Positions 36,701-49,810 of a stretch of DNA of 64,000 nucleotides are shown here, in pieces. This DNA comes from Opisthorchis felineus. Taxonomy: Eukaryota > Platyhelminthes > Trematoda > Opisthorchiida > Opisthorchiidae. A program made the position numbers and the translations under genes. The first letter of the stretch is position 1. Every line of letters begins with the position of its first letter. The DNA is taken from assembly GCA_004794785.1 (NCBI GenBank), contig SJOL01006489.1, positions 216,783-280,782 of the forward strand, written 5' to 3'. The notes below the pieces were generated by a model. The model saw only the letters and a list, made by a program, of their open reading frames with translations, did not search any database and was not told the origin of the DNA.

Positions 36701-38296
36701 GTCAAAACGTTTTGTTCAATCGGTTCGAACGCTAAAGAATATCATAATGGGAGGCCTTAGATGGGTCCGTGTTGTGTGACGTTACATCTCTTGTGTGATC
36801 AAGAAAGGAAGCCCGTTTGGTTTGTATGTGGATAGCTTCATCAAAATTCATGGGGAGCTCATTACCACTTGAGTGATGTTTAAGCTCTTCAGGTTAGAGT
36901 AGTCTCCAAATTATGACAGTTACTGGTGTAGTGCTGTGAGTGATGATGATGATGAGTCTTCGAAGTTTAAGTGGACCATTTCTTCGGGGGTATTTGAGAA
37001 GTCGTAGTCAGATATATAGCGACAACTTTTGCTTAAATTGACAAGGAAGTAAGATGCTGTTAAAATTGCGTCCTTTCCGGATATCAATAGACAGATAATC
37101 CATAGGAATCTGCATGCTAGATGCAAGTTTCAGCTGCTCCATATCTCCGAAAACTTCCTGTTTAATGCAGTAGATTAATCCTCTCGGTGCATTAGCATGT
37201 CAGTATCCGATGCCTCTCTCGCTCAGAACCAGTGATATCCGGAATGCAAATGTTTGGAACAATACTCCTAATCTGAATGAAGTGGTCCTCAGATGAATTA
37301 CTTGGTAGATTTCCAGATGCGGTGACCGAAAAAAATTCGGACTCACCCCGCTTGATAGTTTTGGTCACTATAGACTGTTGAAAACGTGGGTTAGTGGAAG
37401 GTGACGTTACGGCGTGGAGAGCATAGTCGACCATAAAGCCTATTCAAGTGCCCTGCAGATTGGTAGCCTCTACTAATATCAAGGAGCCGAGATCAACTAA
37501 ATGGACGCATATTGTACTTCGAACCTAGGACCGAACGGAAAGTTTTCTTCATCAAATCACTGCTACACAGCCGGCAAGATTCAGAGCTCCGCTAAGAAGA
37601 CGGCTCCTGCCATTCACCCAACAGCGCATTGATGATGTCACATCGTTTGGGGCCAAATCCACGGTCGCCTCATCAACCATTAAAGGGTCAAGAGTAGTCC
37701 TGGCCTCGGAATTGAAAGGCTATATTTCACCGATAACATTAGCACTTGGTGTTGGAATCAACATCTTATACAACTAGAAGATTGCGCATCCTCCAAACGC
37801 AAAATCAAGTGTCAGGCCGTAGCGAAGAGAGGATTGCAGTCATGGTAGAGACACAGTCTCCTCTATGTCCGTATAAATAGATGCCAGAAAATCGTCGGAA
37901 AATGCTATAAAAAAACGAACAAGTGTACGCAACCAAAGCTAATTTTGATTTCTCTGACTTGGACTTTTGTCACGATGTGTAAGCGTTAACCATATATGCC
38001 CAGCTACACATGTAACAGGCAACTTAAATGATTCGTAGAGGTGATTCTTACTCTAACCTGTTGCATAAGAACCATGTGTACTGCGTAGTACCCAATTACA
38101 CTCTGTAAATTAACCACAAGAATGTAAGCATCTCTGTAAGGGAGACAGTTCTGGAGTCATGGGGAAAAAACAGTTGAGAGAACCAGCCCCCTTCAAAACG
38201 CAACACAATTTCTAGTTCCCAAAGTGATGATTCCGTTCTAAGGACCTGATTATCTGGTTAAGAATACAAAAAACATAACCTGCTGAGAAATTAGCA

Positions 38297-38345
38297 GATT
38301 ACCAAAACTTGACAGGGTGTGAATTAATGCAGTAAACAGTAGATT
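38297..38345. repeat. Short direct repeat, left copy
   Basis: ACCAAAACTTGACAGGG, then GAATTAATGCAGTAAACAGT, recurs in similar form at 39172-39225 (ACCAAAACTTGATAGGG, GAATTGATGCGGCAAACAGT) in the same orientation. The element is unidentified. Confidence 0.5.
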
Positions 38346-39171
38346 AGGAAGATACCCAGTGATACTCAGTGTTTTCCTAACACTGTCAAGATCGTCATCA
38401 CCGTAACGAGACAAGCAAATATCACCCAACTCAAGATACAGGCACACATTTAGGTCAAGTCTTAGGAATTGAGTTTATTCATCTCCTATGATCTGTTCTC
38501 ATAATGATCTGAGTGATTGCACAACTTCGTTATAAGGCTTATAAATATGCACGGGATGGGGAAAGGGGTCTTTGGTATTATAAGGCCACGACAGATCACT
38601 AGTTATTTTGAGATGGGGGCGGCCAAAAACTTAACTATTTGTCTGTGGGTTACTGTAATCGTCTCGCAAGAATCTGTCGATCAAGGCTTCTGCAATCCCA
38701 GTTCAAGCATCCATAGATTGTCCATTTTTCGAGATACCCTCGTGGATGTTCTGAATTCAAATGTGTTAGTCTAGCGCAAAATACCAACCGACCTGTCACT
38801 GCACAGACAGTTAAGATCCCGTCAGCATCCACAACTGACTCCCCTTGAGTTATTACATTGTGACAAAGGAATTAAAATCTAAGTAGGTTGTTTTCATTCT
38901 ACTAATACCAAGGTAGAGGAGGTAAATTCCAACTTAGCGGCCTTGAAAGATCCGTATCTTTGGCCATCGGCTATTCAAACGTCAGCATTAATTCGTTATG
39001 TCTATTCTGCCCTGTTCCACAAAAGTCCATTGCCAGCGTTCCCATTGCTGATACTGTCGTTCTATTTAATCTCACTGCATCCACGTTGTAGTCGGTGGTT
39101 TATTGTTGGACTGAGTGTCTAACCAGGCCAGAAGAACAACGCAGCCAACTAAGAGATTTATGCATGCGCAT

Positions 39172-39225
39172 GTCACCAAAACTTGATAGGGCAAGAATTG
39201 ATGCGGCAAACAGTGAAGTGAACCA
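39172..39225. repeat. Short direct repeat, right copy
   Basis: Partner of 38297-38345, about 45 aligned bases with several substitutions. It could be a fragment of a dispersed element or a small local duplication. Confidence 0.5.
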
Positions 39226-42200
39226 ATGAAAACACTCAAAGTCATTCAACCATTCTAGAAAGGAAACGGCGCCAACCGTATGTACCTGTCTACCGGTTAG
39301 GCAACCACCAACCTCTCAAGATGTCCGATGGAACGTACCATGATTTAGCTTGATCGTGGGATCAATAGTAGGTAAAGTTTAAGTAGTTTGACTGATTGCT
39401 ACACACTCCCAGAGCGCGAAATCTATGCAAAAAAATATATATCGATCGCCTGTGTTATTCATCCGAAAGCAGAACTGGTTGCTTAATATACTCCCTAGGC
39501 ACTACGAATCTATATTTGAGAGGAAACTATGGCTAATTTTGAAGTTAGTCAATCTGATCAGTTCCATGGGCGCTGCTGACGCTGAACTGGGAACAAGATC
39601 AATCAGGAGCATGGTCATCAAACAGTGGATGGATTATATCTTCCTTTGTTAATTAAGTTGTGCTCTGAACAGTTCCTTCGTTTCGTGTCGATAGAGCTGA
39701 TAATTTCATTACCCTAGAAGCAACAAAGTCGAGTACCACCAGACTGAAGTAAGTGAGACGGTGTGCGCTAACCTAGACGGAGCTACCTTCAAGGCCCGGC
39801 AACCGGGCGAATACCATTGCGGCTTTGTGGTCAGTGGAATGCTCAGTGATAAAATCGACCCGGTCAGATCGCGCTGACTTGGTACGCTTTGGTGATGGTG
39901 GTAGAGAAAATGGGATTACAGTGCGCCCATTGGCACCGAAACAGCCAAACGTCTGCGGTTGCGGTGTCCATCACGTGACCAGCGTGGCAACGCGTGAGAA
40001 GAAACAAGGTTGAGGAAATCCGTTGTCATTGTCGGTCGCGGACAGCGGTTCCCCCAGGCCGTCAGGCATGGGAAAATCGATCTGCGTATGTAGCAGGCTA
40101 GTTCGGGCAGTTTGGGGGCTCGTTTCAACCGAGAACCGAGTCATATGACAACACATTGAGGTTAGATTGCATTCGACACATCGTAATCACAAATCCAGTG
40201 TAAGCAGCTTTCTTGGGTCAGAAACACTAGTCTAGAGATTATGGTTTATTGGGGTTTACTGAAAAACCCAAAAAGTGAACATCTCAGACAACCGTTATTG
40301 AACCCGAACCTACCAGATACGCAGTCTAGACTTTTTCACCCACATGAAGCAAACGAGGGTCAGTGATGTGTGGTCTGTGGTGATGAGAGCAGGCCAAGTC
40401 ACCAACCTACACGATTTGGGTAGAACTCGTACAAATTCAATTTTCCCCAGCGCGGTAAATAGAGCGCCAATGTGGTGGGCACGTGGGCCAGACACAGCCA
40501 GTATCCATTTGGTTACAACTTGAAACCCAACACCGTATCGTCCAGGTGACTTGAAAGGCAGTGGATGACTAGGTTGCTTCATTCGCAACACTGAGTGGAA
40601 TCTAATTCTCCATAGGAAAGACACTCTGTCAGACGATTAGTAATCGCGATTATCAGAACTTATCGGAACAGGCTCAATTGATGCATGCTTCCCGTACTTC
40701 AATCTTTTGCTGTTGCTATAGCAAAGAACGACTCGCCAAGAATAAGCTCTTCGAGGAGGCAATTTTAATGGGAGGGAGCTTTCTAAGTGGCGATTCTTCA
40801 CAAGGAAATATCACCCTCTAGAATAGACAGAGGATACGAATGGCTTACATAGCCTGGATGCGGAAGTTCTTCATTGATCTAGATTTGTCGGTCGACTGCT
40901 GGGCAAAGTCTACTGATGAGATTGAAAGTGGTGTTACTCTATCCACAGCAACAGGGAGATCCACTGCTCATAAACTGATCAAGCTTGACTAAAGATGGCG
41001 GTAGTATGGAGTATTTTTGAGAAACGTTGTCATGACTAACCAGATGTTAATACACGTAGTAATCTGGGAATAAATGGGAAAACATTCTGAAGTATTCAGT
41101 GGAGGTAGGCAACTTTCGTTGCGGCAATGCCAGTCAAGTAGTGACGGAGTGGTTTGTCTAATAGTACTACACAAGTTCATGTATGTTACCAACCCTTCGA
41201 ACAGCTGAACCATTCACGCGGATCCAGGTGAAACCTGTGCTCACAGTATACAGAAACCTGTTGAAAGCAAATGCGGTGGACCGACCGGAGACTGTCCATA
41301 TGACCTCCAGAGAGAATAATCATCATAGTATCAACCGAAAGTGCTTTTTTTTGTCCAAGGCAATATTCTACCTATTTGCAGACTTTTTGAATAAACCACC
41401 AACTGAACATGCAAATTAATGCACCAAGAAGGTGGAAACATTTCAGTACCACGATCTAATTGTTTAGTTGGTTTAGTCCATTATGAACGCCAAGTTGTTT
41501 AACAAAAGATTCAGCTGCTCATTCAGGTACGGAGTGGAGTTCAGTTGGTAGCACAGTTAACACAAGGAAACTATGTCAAACTGATCATCTCAGAGGGAGA
41601 CTGACCCGGCAGGGAGTTGAAGCGGAATTCCGGTCAATCTTTCTGTACTGTGATTGGTCCAGTTTCGCTTGACGTTGAATTGCATAATCCCAGCCGTTAG
41701 CTCGAAAAAGTGCTCGAAATGCGCTGACCACCTAGAGACCCAATGGTACCCTTCCAGTTCAGTTCCATACCGTAAGATTCCTGCGGCCAGCTAAAGATTT
41801 GAATTCATCGGAAATTTGGCGTCACACAGTGAGCAAAATATTTATAAAGGTCCAGCTCAGTCAACAGAGCACGGGAGATAGGTTGAAAAATTACAGTTTG
41901 GGAGGTGAGGAACATATTGGAAGTGTTGTGATCCGAGATAAATGATGTCGAAATACCTCCAGCGGTATCCCTATTCAGAAAACGGTTCCTTTTAAAAACA
42001 ACGCTACAAAAGTGTTCTGCAATTCAAGGTAACTACGGTCTGACTAGCTGCGTAATTTTCTAAGCGCTGTCTAAAAGATACAATATCTGTAAATAGTGTT
42101 ATTTTGATTATCGCGATGAGTTCGATGTGAAGAAGAGCTGTGGAGTATAGTTTATTAAGGCCTCAGCAATTATTGAGATATTCATTTGACTCTATGTAAG

Positions 42201-42324
42201 CATTCTTTGATCAGGTAAAAGAAGCAGTTGTTGTTCTATCTGAGCGGTGGGGTTTAATAGCCCTGTCCAAATTCGACAGATACAACCGGCGTAAAAATAG
42301 ATGCAATCTTACACGTTTGTAAAC

Positions 42325-42530
42325 CTGTCTGGGAGGGAAATGCGGGCAGGAGCAGCAGCAACATTTGGAGCCTGGGACGAATTCACAGAAGGGTCACAGG
42401 ATTGAAAGTAGATCTGTCCATGAACCAGTCTTTCCCTTTCTGCTTCTTCCATCTCATTCTCTAATAACCATGAGTCACCGATGATGTCGCCAAGTTGTCC
42501 GCAGCAGTTTGCGAGATAAATGTCATAAAA
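42325..42530 (-). CDS. Candidate coding exon of an unrecognised gene
   Basis: This is an open minus-strand frame after the acceptor TTTCCATGCAG. It encodes FYDIYLANCCGQLGDIIGD, SWLLENEMEEAERERLVHGQ, IYFQSCDPSV and then an Ala/Pro-rich end. The composition is protein-like, with an acidic/basic alternating helix (ENEMEEAERERL). If the upstream exon donor at 42754 is used, a short start MRTSHQ (ATG at 42769-42771) joins it in phase 0. The 3' boundary is uncertain: GTTTAC at 42319-42324 is a weak donor and the frame runs only to 42309. No family was recognised. Confidence 0.35.
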
Positions 42531-42753
42531 CTGCATGGAAATAGTTGAAAACTATATCAGAGAAGCTTAACAAAGAAATGTGAGATTCATTTAGATTACC
42601 TACCATCGACCGAAACCGAACATACAGGTTCGAGCAACCACTCATGTACACAAATGAAACCGATGGGACGTAACCTCCCCTGTTTGGCTAAAGACCGTTA
42701 CCCAGACATTAATAATGAACGATACAGAGCTCACTTAACATTGAAAAACTTAC

Positions 42754-43251
42754 CTGGTGCGAGGTTCGCATGTCCTTTTGATTGAAGTGAGGAGAAATTT
42801 GTCCCAATGTACTGTCTGTCAAATAACTCCTCCCGCTCCCATGTCGTTACTGCGTGACGTGTACTGCTCGATAGCCTCTCAGGTTGTGATACATTTTGGT
42901 TAGATAAATTCTGGAAAAGGGGATCACATTGTACGCTGTCCTCGCGAGCGCCTCGCCTTCCTGTTTGGATTCGTGCAGTATCACTTGGAGTAAGGATACC
43001 ATCGCATAACACATCGGTTGCGGAAAGACTCAGTTGTTGTGACATTTCGAGCAAACAACGCAATGCTGTTTCTTTTAACTGGGTGTTGTCTACTGCGGAC
43101 GGCAACATGTCAAGCTGCATGTGGCAGGGAACCTGTATCCTAAGTTTTTCCAGGTACGCAAGGCCCAGGGGAGATAGGAAAGTCCTGTTGAGGTAGGTTT
43201 TTGTGTGACCTAAGTCTGATAGTCCACACACCACGCATTTCGGCTGCGCCT
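42754..43251 (-). CDS. Candidate first exon or coding exon of the same unrecognised gene
   Basis: A frame open from 43251 to a strong donor (CACCAG|GTAAGT, plus-strand ACTTAC at 42748-42753) encodes a protein-like sequence beginning KCVVCGLSDLGHTKTYLNRT, including a C-x2-C pair, then LPSAVDNTQLKETALRCLL. It reaches the donor in phase 1, which does not fit the phase-0 acceptor at 42530. Another frame reaching the same donor supplies only ATG CGA ACC TCG CAC CAG and fits. So either the exon is mostly 5' untranslated with a long upstream frame, or the downstream acceptor is different. The patch just right of it (43.2-43.55 kb) is CpG-richer, compatible with a promoter. The frame has no ATG at its head. 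Confidence 0.3.
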
Positions 43252-45793
43252 GCTACCGGTCAGCGGGAACGCTGGTTGGCTACTTGGTCTGTAAACTGTG
43301 CGTTGGTAGGTTTCCGAACTAGCCACATAGGGGTAGCGCAATGTCGCGCTTACGCCTGTCAGACTAAGTGACAATCCACTTACTGGACTTTGATTGGCTC
43401 AGTTCAGTCGGTGTGGTAAGGCAACAGGCTACCAGCGAGTCACACAAGAACTGACATGCGTGCAGCCAATCAGATGCCAGCTAGATCTGAGTTTGGTTTG
43501 CGCGTCCGCTGATTCACAAGTATCAACATGCGCTTCGCATTAGCCTCGAGTGCCTTGTGATAGCGGCCCTATTATATATAATTTCATCCTCAGCCACCAC
43601 AGAAGAGAATAAAATATCACTTGGTTTGGAAACAACTTAATAAGCAGTAAAGCTCTTTTGATAAGAGCTAATCAGAAAAGTTTGACAGTTGCCCGTTCCC
43701 CATGCTCTGGTGAACTGGATAAGGCCGAAGGTCACTCGCATATCAAGCTTAAAGCTGCAATCATCTGGTTTGACTCAAACAACCTCCTGCGCGAAAGTCT
43801 GACCCCAGTAGTCTGCAAGATATGGATGGCTGCAATTCGTCCATAAATCTCCGGCACATAAAGCTTAGGGTCGTGCTAAAGACATTGTTTACTGTAAATA
43901 AAAGGTGTCGATAAACGAGGCTCCCGGGGAAACTATTTTTCACAGAAATGTGATAAGAATCTTCCATGAAGACGTGCACAAGAAAGAAGTCAGATTTCAG
44001 TGACTACAGGTAGTTTCAAGGAATACGGTAACGAATGGTTGGTTCTGCTTAGTTTCAAAACACTCCTACAATGGCTTCAACTGTTCCTCCAGCCTTCCTC
44101 TAATAGGGTCAGATTTGGTCGCTTTCGTCATCATCTCATTCTGTTTCAGTATATGAACATCGGTGCGTTCTTAAGTTGCCATTGCTTTTGAATGTGGTGG
44201 TTTTCTGTAAATCGTTCTTCACCAGCAGTTTGCAGAAATCCTATTATAGTTTTTTTGTTCTAAGCATGATCTAAGCTGTTTTACTGAACTAGACGGAACG
44301 TCGGATGTCTATGACTTTGTGTAGCTTCAAGCAAACTAAAAAAGTGACTTTCTGAAAAGTAACCTTCTGCGTTAACACTGAAAGATATTATTGTCCTCAC
44401 TTTGTGGAAGTACGGTGACCAAAGTCGGTGAAAAAACTTGGCAACTAAGCCATCCAGTGAAGCTGATACCAGGGATGCCCTACTATATATTTTTACCTTT
44501 ATAATATTTGTCTATCTTCAGTGCTACGATTGCGCATTATGAGTACACGCGAAGGTGAAGCCTCTATACAATCATCAATTTTCCACCTGCTGATTTGCGG
44601 AAAAAACTAAGGTTTCCGTATGGTAAGCTGCAACTGAGCCGTGCATCTTTGAGCTCTATGCAGAGTCTAGGGACGGTGGCTTGCGCGACGGATTTCGGAG
44701 AGCAAGGCAAAAGCATATGGCGGTAGTTGAAGTTCAAAATCGCTTTTTTGGATGCGCCGGTGTTGGAAGGTGGGGGGAATATTTAGGGCGAGTGCCGTTA
44801 CAACTGGGGTGTACTGTATTCGTGCTTTTAGAATGGACTTGATTCACGCTTGGTTGACGTAGTGCCTCCTGCAACCTACCATGATAAAATGAAGGAAATA
44901 GTGAAAAACTGATAACTCCGAAGAGTAATTTTCGTAGGTCCTTTGAGCGGTCATCTTATGTGCAAAAATGTATTAAAGTTCCGGACTGTTTGAGTTTAGA
45001 CTACACCCGGAAATATCTCACCCGAAAATTAATCAATCTGAGGTCCACCTTTTTGGTGCTACATGTGACTTGCGTACGAATTTGGTCGTTGACAGATATA
45101 CGGAGGAGAGTGAACAGAACTCAACTTTTTCATTAACATCATGTCTAGCAGCTTGGTGTGGTTTTGTGTATAGAACCATTGTGAGATGGTAGGCTGCCTT
45201 CGGTGCCCTTCGCCGAAGTGTTACCACTCAAAATGATAGGGAGCACCAATATGTATAATCGTGCCAAGCCTCTGGAGTTGCTTGCCTGTTTATCTGTTTG
45301 TTCGTCTGGATTGTCCTGACTGACAAATACCCTCTTCTGTAAGATGTTCATTCCTCAGATGTAGCACTACTGGAATGAACTCAACAGTATGAGTTAGGTT
45401 GAAGTAGTTTGGGATGGGAATGTAAATTAGTGGACACCCGCACTCCATAGAGCGGGCCAGATACACCCGCCACCCAGCTACTTCCATCACACTACCGGCG
45501 GAGAAGAAGCTTCACCAGGAGCTTGTAGCCCAGGCTGTCTATTCTGTGCCTTCATGAGAACCACCCACCTGGGTGTTAATCTATTATGTTTCAGGAATCT
45601 GTCGGTGAATAGAATTTGCCATCATCCGACTATGAACACCACCGCAGAGTGTACGCTAGCTGAGATGCCATGCACGCTGGGTCGTTAATATAGATGGTGA
45701 GACAGTGTTTGTGCTGCTGAGGCAGAGGGACCAACGACAACTCAAACGTGTTCCTCGGCCAAAACAGTCATGTGTACTTGACACAGCAACAGG
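43252..45793. other. No gene recognised; CpG-richer patch at its left end
   Basis: 43252-43560 is visibly richer in CG dinucleotides than the average of the window and lies upstream of the candidate minus-strand gene. It may be a promoter region or a decayed retroelement. The remainder has only short frames. Confidence 0.4.
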
Positions 45794-46290
45794 TGCGAGG
45801 TTGATGCGAGCTCTTCGGTAGCTCACTACCGGTTTTACCCTCCTTCGGACTCATCAAACTGGCAAAGTGCCCCAGTTTCTGTCACTTGTACCTCTTACTT
45901 GAAAATGAAGTTGCGCATCATCATCATCGATAGCACAGCGTCAAAGTTCAGCACTGATGCTTCACCGCCGTATAGAATTATCCACCAACTTTGCAAAGTA
46001 AGAGGCTGCTAACAAGGTACTCAAGTGAATATCAGCCATATCTGTCGTTTGTACTATTCTACGACTGAACGTGCTGCACAAAGACCGCCTGGCATTTGAA
46101 CTGGCATTGAAGTATGCTCCTTGACTGACAGTATTTGTGAGTTTGAATCTCCATTTAGCAACACCCTGATTTGCACACAGTCCAATTGGGTGTTCAAGTC
46201 GAAAGTAGACCGGTGGAACTTAGGGGATTAGTCCTACCTGAAAGGTCCCAAAAAGGACGAAGCGGTAACATGCTATCCAAGAATTCTACA
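45794..46290. mobile_element. Family D copies, divergent, in inverted arrangement
   Basis: A plus head (GCGAGCTCTTCGGTAGCTCA, CTACCGGTTTTACCCTCC, 45800-45855) and a plus tail (ATATCTGTCGTTTGTACTAT, ACTGAACGTGCTGCACAAAG, ACCGCCTGGC, 46038-46095) are followed by a minus middle/head (CCTACCTGAAAGGTCCC, AAAAGGACGAAGCGG, 46235-46265). Sequence identity to the other copies is clearly lower, suggesting an older insertion. Confidence 0.5.
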
Positions 46291-46354
46291 AAAGACGTCT
46301 GGTTCCATCGGGTTTCAGCATATTCCTGCACCTGAGTTGCTTGGCCACCTCCAA

Positions 46355-46782
46355 CAGACCGTAAAATCATTGTGGTTTCACTGAACCGAAAATTACTTAA
46401 GCTGCCTACCGCGTTTTTTTCTAGCATATCTCCTTAATGCTGTACACTTGTTGTGTCAATTTCGAGCACCTTTTGTTGATCAGGTGGCTATCGATCTGTT
46501 CGCCGAGCTTGTCAATTGCAAACGTTTCGTTACCAAACGAGGAGACAGTTCGTGGTTCGTTATTTACTTTCTCCTTAACTGCGTGCTTTTGGCGACAGAA
46601 CGTTTGCAAGTTAACTGTCAAGCTCAGGCAAACAGATCAACAGCCACCTGATCAACAAACGATGCTCGAAATTGTTTGACACAGCAAGTGCACAGCGTTA
46701 AGGAGATATGCTGGGAAAAACGCGGTAGGCAGGTTAAGTAATTTTCGGTTCAGTGAAAGCACAATGATTGTACGGTTCTTCG
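46355..46782. mobile_element. Family E foldback element, large palindrome
   Basis: The left arm (about 46357-46550) and the right arm (about 46590-46777) are near-perfect reverse complements. ACCGTAAAATCATTGTGG faces CACAATGATTGTACGGT. CACTGAACCGAAAATTACTT faces AAGTAATTTTCGGTTCAGTG. AGCATATCTCCTTAATGCTG faces CAGCGTTAAGGAGATATGCT. The centre is near 46567 with a loop of about 40 bases. It overlaps the right edge of a degenerate family D region. Shadow open frames on both strands (46421-46679) arise from the symmetry. Confidence 0.85.
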
Positions 46783-48705
46783 AAAGCGACTAACCAGTTC
46801 AGACGCACGAGGATGATAAAGGACGATGGAATCAGACTTTAATTGTAGAATTAGTGGATGCTGGTTGCATGCTCTTCAACATGCTTCTCAACAGTTCCAC
46901 GAGTACCGACTGAACTGGTGTAGGTGAACTGCCTTAAAGACAACTGAAAGTCACTGAACCTTTATCCGACTGGAAGTCCAGGTGCAGCAACTGTAGAATA
47001 GAAAAGTGGTCTGAAAAAACGTGCTTCCGTTCAAGTATGGTGGCCCGATCTCTGGAAACGCCTAATTTGGTACGAAAAGGACGTCCCACCGTAAGTCAAA
47101 CATGCTCAAATTGTAGTGAGAAGGGGAAGCAGGAACACACCTGAAAAGTGCACGGAAATCAGTCCTCTGACGTTGGAGAGTCCTACTCGACAGAGTGTTT
47201 GATGCCGCGGACTTCCATGCTAGTCACAGCAGCAAGAAAAGTCCCCCGAAAATCACCACCCTCCTTATGCTCGTCTTGTACATTTCACCAAAGCTTGTTG
47301 ACATATTTGTAACTGAGATCCAGTGTGGGTAGTTCTTGCTGACTATGACTGTACACAGAAACTAGTGTGTCCTGTTCGGAGCTTACGTGACAGAATGACA
47401 TCAAAGGTGTAGACCAGTGGATCAACTTCAAATGGCTTTGAAATCTTCACACAGGCGAAATACGACTATGTCCTCACACAGGCTTATTTCAATCTCATTC
47501 TGAAGGTGGTCATGGAGGCTGTGTTTGTGAACCTTGCACAGTCCAAAAATCGGTTTTCCGAATGCTTTTCAATATCGGATGTTCCAGGGCCGAATCCGGC
47601 CTACCAGACCAAGGTATGTATTCTCAGGTTTACGGCGATTATAATGTTGTTTACATATACTGTAGTGATTGGCTGGGAAATCGGCAAGTACAGCTGCACA
47701 GTTTAAAGTGTTCGTCGACTGGAAGAACACCCTTATCACGTACTGACTCTCGGGTGGGGTGTTCAACAATTACCTTTTCAGTGGGGCTAGAAAAAACCTT
47801 TGTTATCCCGGTAGTGCACCGTCTCTTGATTGGACAGTCTGACTGTGAGTTAAAATGCCATTTTGCCAAACTCGATGAGCCGTTTTTTCTTATTTGGTAA
47901 TAAGTAGGAAAAAAAACCCAGGCTGGTGGTTAAAATAAAAACGTCTCCGTGTCACCTCGTACGACAGTAAAACGCGAAACACGCATCGGCGTAATATTTC
48001 CTCCTGGAACAGCATTACGTACCAAGTGGATCGAGAAAGTACTGGACACCGATCTCCGATAAACACTTTGTGACAGAATGGAGACGATAGTCTCGTAATA
48101 GCCGTTTACGACGTTTGCGACCTATGTGCAGAATAGAGTAAAGAAAGATTCCGAAGAGACTATTGTAAGACAACAAAATACAATGAGGTGGACTGACAGT
48201 GTCTGAAAGCTCGAAAGCCAACAATATTGGTCTCGTGAGACAGGCGACATAGAGGAACAAAAACTGGTGTTTACCAGTTCGTCAGCCTACAGCTGTGAGT
48301 GACAGCTGGAACTTGAAGGACTCGAGGGATTCTTGGGAACTGGTAGACTTGACGTCAAAGCAAGCTAGATTTGCAGCTACCTCGTTGATGAATGCTATTG
48401 AGCTGGGGAAACACACGGCGTTCATCAATGCCACACCAAGGGACAAACTGATTTTGTCAGAAAGGCCCTAGATTTCCCAGGATATCGGATTGCTGTGCCA
48501 GAACTGAGCTTTTCCGACCACTGTCTTAAATTTAAAAAACAGCTGAAACCGGGATGAATTTGGCTCAAGTTCACAACAGTGCAGGTTGCTAGAGAACCGG
48601 AGGCATGCAACATTGGGTTTCAGCTGTTTATTTGTCTCCTTGTAGGCATATGGGTAAGCAGCAGTATTTCTTGGTGTATTCGGCTTACGCTGGTGCCTGA
48701 AGTGA
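46783..48705. other. No gene recognised
   Basis: The 112-codon plus frame at 47562-47900 and overlapping minus frames have no recognisable domain. No member of the repeat families defined here was seen. Confidence 0.4.
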
Positions 48706-49024
48706 CCTCTTATTACCACCACCCTAGACATCAAAGCAAATCAAACCAAGGCTAACTACAGAGCACCATCTGGGTGTAGTATGTGTCCGGCTTACCAGCC
48801 AAGAACACAAGCCTCGGATGTGTCCTACAAGCGAGGAAGGCCACTAGGTTACCCTCCGGTTACACACCGCGGATTTCAACTGTTTAGTTGTTCTCACATG
48901 AGTTCACATCATTTGGGCATGCGGATCCACACTGTTGCACACGCGGCCCAGAGGAAACCGCAAGTGGCATTACGCGGGAGTCCAGTGAAACAGTCCGATG
49001 TGGCAAGCAAATCCGAAAACAAAG
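48706..49024 (+). CDS. Candidate coding exon, unrecognised
   Basis: This is part of a frame open for 181 codons (48706-49248), about the limit of what chance gives in a window of this size. It contains RAPSGCSMCPAYQPRTQASD and RKPQVALRGSPVKQSDVASK. A possible donor AAAG|GTCAGC at 49025 ends it in phase 1, which fits the next candidate piece at 49328. If no splice occurs the frame runs on to a TGA at 49246-49248. No family was recognised. It could be repeat-derived. Confidence 0.25.
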
Positions 49025-49327
49025 GTCAGCCCATTGTGTGCCAGACCATAGGATACGATATTAGCTCGCTTCTAAAAACACAAACACTTGTTCAACATAT
49101 TCTCACTAAAATGTCATTGTTTCACCCAGGGCAAGTTTGTAGGCAAGTCTTTTCGTCTAAGGAGCTCTCTTTCTCTCGCGAGGACGTTTTCTTTGGGAAT
49201 AAGACACCTAACCTTGTTAGGTTTCGGGGTCACGGCCTGTATTCCTGACCCCATAATCTAGTTGTTCTAATCCAACCCATGATATGTACTTTCCAATCCG
49301 CAACTTGACTCATTATGTTTCTGACAG

Positions 49328-49447
49328 AGGCATATTGCCTTGGCTCACCAATGGAACTGTTCGTGCAGAATGTAGATATGTGCATGCTTCAGTATGGACC
49401 AGCCACAGATCTTGCCTTTGTAGTAAAACAGACTGACAAAAGTTCAG
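49328..49447 (+). CDS. Candidate internal exon, 40 codons, phase 1-1
   Basis: The acceptor TATGTTTCTGACAG ends at 49327 and a strong donor TTCAG|GTAAGG begins at 49448. Between them lies AYCLGSPMELFVQNVDMCML followed by QYGPATDLAFVVKQTDKSS. The exon is 120 bases, symmetric phase 1. The sequence looks like folded protein rather than random translation. Not recognised. Confidence 0.3.
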
Positions 49448-49810
49448 GTAAGGTCACCAAACATGTGACGAAATGGAGCCCCCAAGATCAGTACGTCTTT
49501 CGTGACGAAGAGTGATGAGTAGTAAAGGGCATGTACCACTGAAAGCTCATTTACTAAATGAGTAGATCGAGGTAGCTGAGTCTATGCTTGATTTAAATTG
49601 TCTTTCACTCACTGCGATAGTTTGGTCATTCGTGGATCGAAGTTTTCGACTAACATATCTGGAAATATGATCAGTAGAAATCCTAAGGGGATACAAGGCT
49701 CAAAATCCCAGATTCTCCCCTTAAGGGTTGAGTTTGAAACGCTATCAAAAGTAGCTAGTGTGATATAACAGACGCTTGTGGACATCAGTGGATGCTTACT
49801 TTTCGTCACT

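Larger units (their letters stand above)
32599..42324. other. Upstream flank of odd-skipped and intergenic region, no gene recognised
   Basis: The odd-skipped promoter and any 5' noncoding exon should lie in the first part, but I could not place a TATA box or initiator with confidence. A family B SINE sits at 33518-33703. The 137-codon minus frame at 35010-35423 and the 104-codon frame at 40310-40624 lie in GC-richer patches and look like decayed repeat sequence. A poly-C run occurs at about 36479-36488 and a GAT run at 36941-36955. A weak direct repeat links 38297-38345 and 39172-39225. Confidence 0.45.

Noticed and set aside
46421..46679. Pair of 66-80-codon frames on opposite strands
   Set aside because: They mirror each other because they lie in the family E palindrome.
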